Of a stretch of DNA of 64,000 bases, positions 1 through 11,790 are shown piece by piece. This DNA is from Entomortierella parvispora. Taxonomy: Eukaryota; Mortierellomycota; Mortierellomycetes; Mortierellales; Mortierellaceae. The translations under genes and the position numbers were made by a program. The notes under the pieces are model-generated. The model worked only from the letters and a program-made list of their open reading frames with translations. It was not told where the DNA came from and did no database searches. How positions within the stretch are numbered: position 1 is the stretch's first letter; each line of letters begins with the position of its first letter. The DNA is taken from the NCBI GenBank assembly GCA_963573315.1, contig OY752149.1, positions 1,240,001-1,304,000 on the forward strand, read 5' to 3'.

Positions 1-372
1 ACCAAACCCGAGGACTTTTTCGGCATGCTCGTCTCGTTCTCGACCCAACTCCAAAAGTCCCAAAAGGAGAATGAGGCGCTGGAGAAGCGACTCAAGAGCC
101 AGGCGGCCTCCAAAAATAATAATAATCTGCGTCGTCCCTCCGATACCGTCTCGTCCACAAACACCCAGGGTCTCTCGGTCGCTGCCATCCGGGATGGTCA
201 TCTGGACGACGCCATCCGAGGCTTGCGCTCGGGCTTGCGGAGGAATCGAAGGGATCGTCCCATGTCCCATCTCTATTCGGAACTAAGTATCGAAACCCTC
301 CAAGCCATCAATGCAAACGTTCCTCGGGCTGGTGCCTTGACCCACTCTCGTCAAAGTAGTCGCCAGCAATAA
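1..372 (+). CDS. Formin, C-terminal fragment (end of FH2 domain plus DAD)
   Basis: This is the 3' end of a formin, the actin nucleator that builds unbranched filaments at hyphal tips and septa. It is open at the left edge and frame 1 runs to a TAA at 370-372. The first residues (TKPEDFFGMLVSFSTQL) match the last helix of an FH2 domain, followed by a lysine- and glutamate-rich helix and a polar linker with an Asn run. About 40 residues from the end comes a diaphanous autoregulatory motif, DDAIRGLRSGLRRNRRDR, with the usual leucine spacing and trailing basic cluster. DADs bind the N-terminal inhibitory domain in Rho-regulated formins, so the whole protein is probably a Bni1/SepA-type formin. 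The N-terminal GTPase-binding and FH1 parts lie outside the window. Confidence 0.75.
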   Translation, partial: TKPEDFFGMLVSFSTQLQKSQKENEALEKRLKSQAASKNNNNLRRPSDTVSSTNTQGLSVAAIRDGHLDDAIRGLRSGLRRNRRDRPMSHLYSELSIETLQAINANVPRAGALTHSRQSSRQQ

Positions 373-543
373 GCAACTCTTTTCTTTTTTTTTTTTACAC
401 TATGTATTTACTGCCTTTGTAAATTTACAATGAATCAAAAACCTCAATGTTGATTTTTGGAATTATTTTGTTCACAGTTTTTATTCTGTAAAGAAAGAAA
501 AAAGATGCTGCAAAAGGATTTAAAGTACAAGGAGGCTGGGTAC

Positions 544-1821
544 TTATTCCTTGAGCTTCTTGGAACCGCGGAGCAAACCGGTACGGCGGGCAGCAATGAG
601 ACCAGCCTTCTGACCGGGGACGGCATCGCGAGCAATGGTGGAAGCGTGACCAATGTGCTGGTGGTTTCCTCCTCCGTGGGGATGGTCGACGGGGTTCATA
701 GCAACACCACGAGTCTTGGGCCAAGAGTTGCGCTTGACGCGGTACTTGTGGTAAGCACGACCGGCCTTCAAGAGGGGCTTGTCAATACGACCACCTCCAG
801 CAACGATACCAACGGTGGCACGAGCGGTCGAGAAGACGACCTTCTTGGCACCGGAGGGGAGCTTGATGCGGGTCTTGCCATCATCGGTGTTGTGGCCGAT
901 AACGGTGGCGTAACCGCCGGAGGTACGGGCGAGAGCACCGCGATCACCGACAGTCTCCTCGACGTTGCAAATAACGGTACCCTCGGGCATGGAGCCCAAA
1001 GGAAGAACGTTACCGATGTTCAAGGCAGCCTTCTTACCGCAGTAGATGAACTGACCAGTGTAGGTACCCTCTGTAAGAAGAAAAAATTATGATGAGTATG
1101 ATAGAAGATCAACGTGGCACCCTTGGAGAATCAACGAGTCGTCTTCAGCCGGTTACTCACCAGTGGCAATGAAGGTCTCAGTGCGCATCTTGTATCTGTA
1201 TGGGTGAGGAGAGAATGAGGGTGGGGTCAGTGAAAGTCCTCCCAATAGGGGCAGTAGTAGATGATATATTCGATCCAACATCCATGCATCAAAGGCGAAG
1301 GTTGTGTTTTGGTGTCTAGAGAATTGTATCGCAAGATGGCGATGTACGCTGGACACATGTCTGCTGGATCTCCTGAAAGTCAACGCCCAAAAGTATTCAA
1401 CTACGCCACTCGAGAACTGTGACAAGAAACGATGGATGCTTGTAGAGAATACGGGCTCGCTGCCGCTGTCAACTGTGGGTGGTGTCTCTTGTTGGCGAGA
1501 GGATTCCTGTGTGTTGATCCAGATCCAGCTATCTCCTTGGTGGCAGCTATTCACTCAAGGTCCTGCTGTCGAGTTGGTTTTTGACTGGCGACTGTCAGAA
1601 AGGCCTGTTTCCCATTACCTGTAGGGGTCACGGAACTGGACCTTGGCGAGGGGGGCGCCACGACCGGGGTCGTGGATAACCTCCTTGACGATTCCGCGAA
1701 TGTAACCGGTACGCTCGGCGAAATCGAGGGAGCGCAACTTGGCGGCACCCTTGCGCAGACGAGTGTGCGACTTGAAGATTCCTCCGGGACCCTTACGCTG
1801 AGCACGAATAACACGACCCAT
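544..1821 (-). CDS. RPL8: 60S ribosomal protein L8 (uL2)
   Basis: This is the large-subunit protein uL2, which sits near the peptidyl transferase centre. There are three exons on the minus strand: 1821-1619, 1195-1161 (only 35 nt) and 1070-544, giving 254 residues, the normal length. The N-terminus [11 protein letters not shown] is invariant in eukaryotic L8/L2. The universally conserved stretches [10 protein letters not shown] and [18 protein letters not shown] are intact, including the histidine of the modified HPHGGG loop. All junctions are GT-AG and keep phase. A likely 5'-UTR intron precedes the ATG. Yeast calls it RPL2 and vertebrates RPL8. The identification is certain. Confidence 0.97.
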
Positions 1822-2500
1822 TTTTCTACAGGGAGTGATTGGTAGATTGAAAAGAAAAAAAGGAATTAGTCCAATGGACTTTTTTTCTTCTCTCCTTCTT
1901 TGATCGTTGATGATGGATCAGCCCTTCACAACGATGATCTTAGCGATCGTCCAGCAATTCAATATGTTGTCCTGAATCATAGATGTTGGTGATCTCTTCA
2001 ATATGCCGGCTCCATCCAAGTTTTCCTTTGCCTGGACATCACTCTGTCAAAGCCCATTTGCACCAAACAAACAGCAGCCGTCCTGCTTCCCAGCTGGTAG
2101 CTCCCAGAGGTTCAATGGGATCGCAACAGCGGGATGCTGATGAGTACTGTTGAAGATGAATGAGATTGAGGTTTGAAATTGGTCCAAGTCCAAGAAGGAC
2201 TTAGCCTTCAGATCCTTTGCATGACATGCTTCCATGAATGATGATGGATCACCATCAGTGAGTCCCGATAAACTTTTTCAGCCGTTGGTCACTTCGGCAA
2301 TAGTCGATGCAGGGTGTCTATAAGAGGATGGTTGGCGAGCAGGCGAGGTTGGATGGATACGTCGTCTCCTTGATGCACCGATGGATGTATGGTCCCCCAG
2401 TAACGCGGACTCACAAATATCGTGGAAAGAGAAGGAAGGACTGAACTCCCACAGCCTGTCATTTTTTAAGGCCAAATTTATTCATCACGTGATTCGTTTC
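1822..2500 (-). promoter_or_regulatory. RPL8 promoter with candidate 5'-UTR intron and pyrimidine leader
   Basis: These roughly 700 bases hold no convincing gene. On the RPL8 strand, a pyrimidine tract at about 2440-2420 (CTTCCTTCTCTTTCC) lies just before a GTGAGT donor at 2414. Four bases before the RPL8 ATG is a CTGTAG acceptor at 1828-1826, preceded by a T-rich tract and a CTAAT branch-like site. Together these suggest a 589-nt 5'-UTR intron (2414-1826), common in ribosomal protein genes, with a TOP-like start region. If so, the RPL8 transcript begins close to the PEX11 3' end. Confidence 0.5.
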
Positions 2501-2521
2501 GTCTTTTTTGAGCATGTGCGT

Positions 2522-2892
2522 TCAGTTGTTGACCTTCGCCCAGTGGGCCTTGGCTCCCATGATCGATGTTGCCGTTCTATAGCAAAACGACATAAAAGAC
2601 AATGACCATTAAACCATTAGAAGGATGAGTGAGGGTGCGTTTTCCGGTGGTAGCACATCACTCAAAGGCTAGAACTCAAGCTTACCCAATAAGTCCAACG
2701 GCGCCGTCATCCAGGTCAAAGTATCCAAGTCCGGTGGCTGGAATGAAAAAGTCCAAACCATCCTGGAGCAACTGCTTGTTCAGAGTATTTTGCTCTCTAA
2801 TATTTCATATCGTCGTTCCCCAGGATCAAATAATACTAGAGTCAGTACATCCTTCTACAGGGAATGTCCACGGCCTTCTTGCTTCTCTTTCT

Positions 2893-2924
<32 letters not shown>

Positions 2925-3683
2925 GGACATACTTTTCCAAGGCCTTGATTTCAGCGCGGGCCTCAAACTTCTCAGATTCAGCTGGGCGTTTTAAACCACG
3001 GCTAGCAGTCTCGCGTCGGATCTGGATCTGTCGCGTCTTGTACAGGCCCGTCAAGAAGCTAAAGACGATTCCAGCAAGCCAGAACTTGTTGGCCAACTCG
3101 TTGTAACGTTTGATGTTGACAAACTTGTAAGCTCCTGCCCCGTCCAACTAATTTAAACAAGTAAATAGAAAGAGCTGTTAGAAAAGGTCTGACTCAACAA
3201 AAGGGAAAGCTTTCTTGTTGTTTGCATATTGCAGCAGAGATAAGTTACAAAGATCAAGGCGTCATAAGTGAGGTATCCTGCATAGGATAGTTGCTTTCCC
3301 ACGGAGCAGAAGCGGATGAACTCGTCCTTGACAGCAGTGGCAGCGACGGCCTGTTCAACGTGCTCGACTGGTTTGCCGATGCGCATTACTACATCATAAA
3401 AACCCCCAATGTGAACGGCATTAGTATCGAGACCAGATAGATGGGTGGGAACAATCTTTCATTCCATGACCCCATGTGCCCTTTTCCCTTTACATTTGCG
3501 AGACAATGCCAAAGTCTTCTTCAGATTGTTGAATCGTGCAACCGTTTCCTTGGTGGCACCCTGGCGAAGGAGATACCAGGCCAAGAACCGAGAAAAGTAC
3601 TGGACCGCTCTGTAGACTTTATCACGTCCTACAGTTGTGGCCGAAAACTTGAGCCAAGGCTGGACGTTGACGACGGCTGACAT
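2522..3683 (-). CDS. PEX11: Peroxisomal membrane protein PEX11
   Basis: PEX11 curves and elongates the peroxisomal membrane before division. There are five exons: 3683-3494, 3388-3249, 3147-2933, 2796-2686 and 2576-2522, giving 236 residues, typical for the family. The N-terminal signature is TTVGRDKVYRAVQYFSRF, followed by SRKLMRIGKPVEH across the first junction. The middle has ANKFWLAGIVFSFLTGLY, a membrane-embedded helix. The C-terminal block reads LQDGLDFFIPATGLGYFDL, then a glycine-rich GTATSIMG end. All splice phases agree. Intron 3 has a run of 29 A on the coding strand starting seven bases after its donor. A purine-rich stretch on the + strand at 3750-3850 is its pyrimidine-rich leader. 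Confidence 0.93.
2896..2924. repeat. T29 homopolymer inside a PEX11 intron
   Basis: There are 29 consecutive T on the + strand, read as A on the PEX11 sense strand, directly after the intron 3 donor. Confidence 0.95.
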
Positions 3684-3942
3684 TATGGTTGGCGTACGTA
3701 ACGTATGCGGTGGATAAGGTGATGAGGTGTCGTCTTTGAGTAGATAGAGAGTGAGAGGAAGAGAGAGAGAGAAAAAGAGAAAGGGATAAAAAAGGGAACG
3801 GAGAAGGAGACAAGGAGAAGTGGAGAAGTGGAAAAGTGGAATCAAACGCGACCCAGACAACTGAGAGCTTGACGAAAGCAGCAGCGAACCGTGCGCATTT
3901 TTTTTAATTCTGTTTTCTCGTTCCCCCATCCGACGGCGCCTT

Positions 3943-5950
3943 TCATTTGGTCTGGCGTTTGATGAACGCGTCCAGTTTAGTCACCAGCCCTTTGGCCAAT
4001 CGCCTGTCTAGTCTCAAATCACAAAACTGTCGCATCCTTTGTAAGTTGGCGAGGTCCTGGCAAACTGGGCCTTGCCGCACAACCCACATCATTAAAAATT
4101 GGATCAACTTTGCGTTTGAGAGCAGAATCGAGTCTTGATCCGTCAGAGCAACCTGCCTGGCTGCCATCCCTTTCTCATTCCCCACATCGGCTCCGCCTAC
4201 TGCATCCCAGAGGTTCGGAGTACAATAAATCTTGAGAATCGAAGCCTGGAGTCCCTTCAACCGCAGCTCGCCTTTGGCGGATGTACATGCTCCAACAATT
4301 GTAGCCGATACAAGGTCCCACAAGCGTTCGAGTATTTCATTAAGCTTCGTCCACATTCGTGTCGGTACGGGGCAAGGCACATTTTTAAACCCCAAGATCA
4401 TTTGTAGCACTCCGAGATGAATCTCTGTCACAAAGATGATTGAGAGTCGAGAGAGGCCGGTTGGGGTGTTGGCCATTTTACTGGGGTCCTGCTTTTCCAA
4501 TGTGCAATCAAACATTTGGCTATAGGAAAGATTGCGTTCATTGTTAGTATAGCCAAAAACAACATGTTTTAGTCATCACAGGCTCCTCTGCCGTAAAATT
4601 TACCTCAGAAAGTGAATCATTGTGGCCGAAGATTGCTCTTTCATGACCTTTTGCACCAGCTCAGATACATATCTTGAATATCGTTCATAGTCACGAACGA
4701 CTGGCAGAAGCACTCCATCTACCATGGCTCGACCATGAGCTTTCCCGGAACTCATCATAGCATCAAAAAAAAGCCGCGTGGGTGTTGATTTGAGTTGCAA
4801 AGTCTGTAATGCAAAGACCTATTGTCAGTCATTGTTCTTAAAGCGGTGTATAGGATCATCTCAAAGACAAGCGACTTGCCTTCCTTAGGAAAAGAACTTG
4901 GTAGAGATAAAGACTCAACCCATACGATAACTGTCCTGGTATGACTGAAGTCGCCTCAGTAGAAGCCACGTTGTCTTCCAGTGAATCATGACCACTCGCC
5001 AAAGAATCATCCGGGAAAATTTCATTGACACATAGACGATGTAAAGCATTGTCTTCCAGGTCCTCAAGTCCAAGTGAAGATATCTTGGTTTTAGCCTAAT
5101 GATCTCAGTAGGACGTAATATAAAAAGTTGGCACACGTCGAACGCTATCAGTCAAGATGATTATTCAGCATCCAAATATGTTACCTTTGTCGAGATCTCT
5201 TTTTCTCCCGAGAACGCCAAATGGACAAGGACTTGGATATCGTCCCACATCAAGATTGAGCGCTGCGAAGTCACCTGTTGAGATAACAGAACTTCGTCAT
5301 CATTCGCGACTTCCCTGGATGGTTGTGGCGAGGCATCCAGCCCAATTCTGTTGGCCTTTTCGATGTCGGAGGGCCGTTTGCCTTCAGGCTGAAGGATCTC
5401 TAGCTTTTCTTTAAGCGAGCGGACGGCCTCTAGGAGGTCATGCAGCTGTTTCTCATACAATTGGCTGTCCTCTGCAGATCCCCTCCTTGCTTCTGATTTC
5501 GTCACACTTGACAGATCAGATGCACTGTCCTGGTCCATCGGATTCGATTTAGAATCGGAGAGGTGGTTTCCTGTGCTAGCTTTCAGCTTCCGTCGTTTAC
5601 GGATCATTTTTCGAACATCTTCTGCAGATGTTATTTCTGCAGCGAGTTCCTGATAGGCGCCACTGTGGGTCCCCGTACTTGGAACCAAATCACATGGCTG
5701 GGGTCTTTTTGGGAAGGGCAAGAGTTGATGGCAGAGATGGACTAGTACAGAAGATTGGCCACATAAAATCCAATGTCAGAGTCATTTTGTTAACTGCCAA
5801 ATGTTGCGGGCTTCCTGGATGGTTACTGATTTTACCTGAGGAGTTCTCTGGAGCGGAGCACCTCTTGTCCAGGTCTTGAAGTATTCTCCTCCATGACTCT
5901 ATTATTGTTTGATGCTTGACATTGGGATCTCTCCAAGTGAGATTAGCCAT
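3943..5950 (-). CDS. FANCE-like protein (Fanconi anaemia group E)
   Basis: Five exons (5950-5836, 5741-5185, 5095-4880, 4803-4604, 4519-3943) encode 554 residues, against 536 for human FANCE. FANCE bridges the Fanconi core complex to FANCD2 in interstrand crosslink repair. Residues from about 300 on form a helical-repeat region. By eye it follows the order of the FANCE C-terminal domain: a block around LFFDAMMSSGKAHGRAMVDG, then HLGVLQMILGFKNVP, then NAKLIQFLMMWVVRQGP, and a final basic leucine-rich helix. The N-terminal half is polar and charged, with a basic KKRRKLK-type cluster and a coiled stretch near 120-140. Intron 3 (4879-4804) uses a GC donor in the consensus AAG|GCAAGT; every other junction is GT-AG and in phase. 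Assignment is by remembered family pattern, so it is tentative. Another HEAT-like nuclear protein is the alternative. Confidence 0.55.
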
Positions 5951-6561
5951 TGCTCGATTGGCTGAATTCCTATCAGCGCTCCTGGGGCAATGGGCATGCA
6001 GATGTTTTCCCAAGACGAGTCAGGAAGAAGGGGAGGAAATGGCTTTGGTCTCGCCCTTGCATGCAAGTCAGCATCCTTCAAATCGGTGGCGCTTTTGAAA
6101 AAAAAAAAAAAAAAAAAAAAAAATCAAAGTGCAGGAACTCCAGAACGCCCAAATCTGAGGTCCGAGCATCGATCGATCCTCGCGTGCTTTTTCTTTTCTT
6201 CTTCCACCCCCGTCTTGGCATGGAGTCCCCCGACCTCCCCTCGCTTCTTGGCTTTTTTTTTTCTTTCTTTCTGATCTTATGGGTCGTCGCACATCCATCT
6301 CCCCTTGATTTCCCAGCGCCTCCCCAACATCTCCCCAGTATCCCGCCCGCCTCTTTCTCTCTTCCCGCCCCCCTATTTCTTTCAATGTCTTATCAGTCTC
6401 ACCCGTCCGCATCTTCCAATCTTGGAAGCATAAAAAGGGCGAGAGAAAAAGGTTCCAAAGGGTTTGAACTGTGCATCTTTTGGAACTTCATCGACAACAC
6501 TACTCACACCCTTTCTTCTCCTCTTTTCATCGTCTTCACTACCTGAAAGTACAGTGCAGTC
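5951..6561. promoter_or_regulatory. Divergent intergenic region, FANCE-like / GTPase, with A26 tract
   Basis: This 611-base region separates two genes that start in opposite directions. It has a run of 26 A at 6098-6123. From about 6170 to 6400 the + strand is pyrimidine-rich, followed by a TATA-like GCATAAAAAGGGC at 6427-6439 and another T/C stretch up to the GTPase ATG. The placement fits a core promoter for the + strand gene. Confidence 0.55.
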
Positions 6562-8498
6562 ATGGCCAAGTTTTTGAACAAGTAGGTGGCTCGATTTGTT
6601 GAGTATGCAATCCGCTTCTCCAAGAAGAAGAAGACTGTTTCCTAAGCCGCATGCTCTGCTGTTACAATTCGACAAAAAAAAACAATAGGTTAGTGGGAAA
6701 CAAGTCGCCTGGGGCACATATTCCCTTTATCCATCACACAATCAACCCTGGTGGCGTCGGCTGTGAACAACCGGACGACATGCCCATATACAACGTGCTT
6801 CTCATCGGCCAATCTCAATCGGGGAAGAGCACCCTTCTTGAGGCTATGAAGCAGTACGCAGATCCAAACTACAAGTGCGACACAACGCGAATAGGTCATG
6901 GCAATGTCTCTCTGACGACTGAAGTCCGAATCGAGGAGATCGTCACCTGCCTGCCCACCTATCGAATCTACGAGACCAACCGCTTTGGACGACAGGAGAT
7001 TGACGTGGAACGGTATATGGAAGAAACGACTTTTGACGACTTCAAGGCCTTGTTGAACCGTCAAGACGTTGAGGTCATGGCCGAGGGTGGGGCCACATTT
7101 TCTAGATTTCGGATCATTGACACGCCAGGACTAGATGATTCTGAAGGACGGGATATCGAAAACTTGGGAAAGATCTTTTCGGCTATCCAAGGTCTCGGAA
7201 ATTTGCATCTGGTAGTCATCACGGATCGCCATGGGACCACGCTTTCGCCAGGTTACCAGACGGCGCTCAAGACTTACTCACGCCTCTTTTCGACCATGCA
7301 TGGACTCATGACCTTCGTCATGACAAATATCCCGTACAAACAACGACATCCCGGCCGAAAGAAAAACCTCGGACTGGACACCAAGCTCAAGGAAAGGGCA
7401 GACATCATTTCTGAGATCATGGGCCGTCGTTTCCCTTCCTTTAAAATCGATTGTAACTTGATTGAATTTCGACCTTTTCATATTTGTCTTGTTCGAAACA
7501 CCCTCCGAGATCTCCTAAGTACCGCAACAATCAAAACACCGGTGGGACTAAAGTTGCAAGTTTACAAAACGCCGGCTATGAAGGCTGCGGACGAGGACGT
7601 TTATACGCAATACTCTGAGTTCTTTACCAACCTTGAGCTGAGCCGGGCCACATTGGATTTAGCGGATCGACTCCGGTTGGACATCACTCAAACAGAATCC
7701 GTCATTGCCACCAAAGAGAACGAACTCCGGACGATCGATACGGAGGAGCTCTTGCACCTCTACGAAGTTCGATTTTCTCAGGACTGGGAACATTTTTACA
7801 TCATCAAACCCACTTTGCTTCAATATTCCACCTTTGATTGCAACATCGCTTCCAGCAACTCGAGCTATCCTGCAGTGGAAATTTTGACCGATCTCGGGGA
7901 TGATCTCGGGGATGATCTTGAGCAAGTCGGGGGAGAAACTGTGGACAAGATTGAGGAGAAAGGTGGGGAGGTCGACGGGTCTGTGATCGACAAGGTGATG
8001 ACGACTCAGTCCTGCGTGGACGTCTTGGAGGTGTATGGGGGTGAGGGGCACAAGTACTGGAAGGTTTTGTTCCGGAGGAAATCCTACACCAAAGGGTACT
8101 TTCATGCCATCTTGAGTATTAAAAGCTGCAATAAGCATCGTGCAAGGATCGATACCCTGAAGCAGGACATTCAACAACTGAGGACAGACTTGGATAATCT
8201 GAAGCAAGACCGTAACAGGAGACTAATTGAACTGGAACTGCAGGGCGTCCCCATCACGACAGCCGTAGATCCCAAAACTTACCAGTCTTTGCATTCCCGT
8301 CTCTGCATCTACCGCAAGATGATGGAGGCTACTGAGGGCTGGCATCTCCGACTGGAGGTGTTCTTGGAACTTGCTAGCAGTGGCGTTTACCACGGTGGAT
8401 CCACAAAGGCCAGCGCGCATGCACTCGAACAATTTTGGGCCAAAAAGCTTGGGTTCGACCCCCAGAACCACTCATCATACAAGGGACAGTCTGAATAA
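6562..8498 (+). CDS. P-loop GTPase, AIG1/TRAFAC-like, with C-terminal coiled coil
   Basis: Two exons, 6562-6581 (20 nt, MAKFLN plus two bases) and 6689-8498, join in frame to give 609 residues. The start could instead be the ATG at 6780 (572 residues). The first exon is favoured because it sits below a TATA-like box and splices in phase. The GTPase domain has a P-loop GQSQSGKST at residues 47-55 and a switch II motif DTPG at 151-154 within FRIIDTPGLDDSEG. An N/TKxD guanine-specificity motif is not clear; VMTNIPYK stands where G4 is expected. Residues near 490-525 form a heptad coiled coil. A short acidic repeat (DLGDDLGDDL) comes from a 15-bp tandem at 7891-7920. AIG1-like GTPases act in membrane trafficking and immunity in plants and animals. 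The role of this one is unknown. Confidence 0.7.
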
Positions 8499-8950
8499 AA
8501 AACGGGCCTTATATTTGTATGAACTGCGTCGATGATTTGACTCTTTGAGGAGGCAATATTTTTTTCTCTCTTCCTTCAAGAGACAAGATGCGATCAAAAG
8601 ATATATGATACAGGGACATGAAGGGGAGAAAGTATGATACACAGCTACACACAAATCTATAAACTGAGGCGTAAAAGAAGAGAAAAAGTGCTGAAACGCG
8701 AACACGCTGGCAAGTTGTCGTGAACGATCATCTGTGTGCAGATAGCTCACATCGGAGCCCCGAAAGATATGCTTAGTTTTGGACTGAAATAGTTGAAGGG
8801 GTATAAATGTGAGAACGTGTGCATGTCCAGCATTCGAAAAGATTGTAAAAAAGCAAAGAAAATCAGTAGAGTTGGAACAAGAAGGAAATTGAGAGATTCA
8901 GGCAGACATTGACAGGGTCGATGATGGCCCCTTCGGAATGACCCATCGAC
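8499..8950. other. Convergent intergenic region, GTPase / DED1
   Basis: The 3' untranslated regions of two converging genes meet here. I see no gene. Confidence 0.6.
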
Positions 8951-11399
<2,449 letters not shown>

Positions 11400-11790
11400 T
11401 ATCGGATGACTGAACGAGTGAAATGAGTGAATGAGTGAAGGAAGGAAGGAATGGGGAAAGGTGGGAAGGGGATGACAAGAAAAGAAGAGAAAAGAAAGGA
11501 AACGAGAGAGGAGAGACAGAGACAGAGAAAGAGACTGAGAGACTGAGAGAGAAGAGAGAAAAAGAACACCTCCCACCATCCCACTCGCAGGGCAAAGTGA
11601 TGTCACGAGCGAGTGTTGTGATGCGAGTGTGCTGCGTGTGTGTTTGTTGAGTACGTGTTGAATGTGTGGTGTGCAGTGCCTGTGTGTGCGAGTGAGTGAG
11701 TGAGAGAGAGAGTGCACAGACAGACAGAGCGACAGACAGAGTGAGAGAGTGACAGGCAGACTGAGAGAGTGAGAGAAAAGAGACGACGCG
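11400..11790. repeat. Purine-rich, microsatellite-laden tract upstream of DED1
   Basis: The + strand is nearly all G and A here, with runs such as GAGTGAGTGAGTGAGAGAGAG and repeated GACAGACAGA units. It is the pyrimidine-rich leader of DED1 read on the opposite strand. Confidence 0.8.

Noticed and set aside
6562..6645. Apparent RPL27 remnant starting MAKFLNK followed by a stop
   Set aside because: A GT donor after six codons joins in frame to the GTPase exon at 6689, so it is that gene's first exon.
8445..8475. GGGTTCGACCCCCAGAACCA resembles a tRNA T-arm
   Set aside because: It lies in the GTPase reading frame and no acceptor, D or anticodon arms are present.
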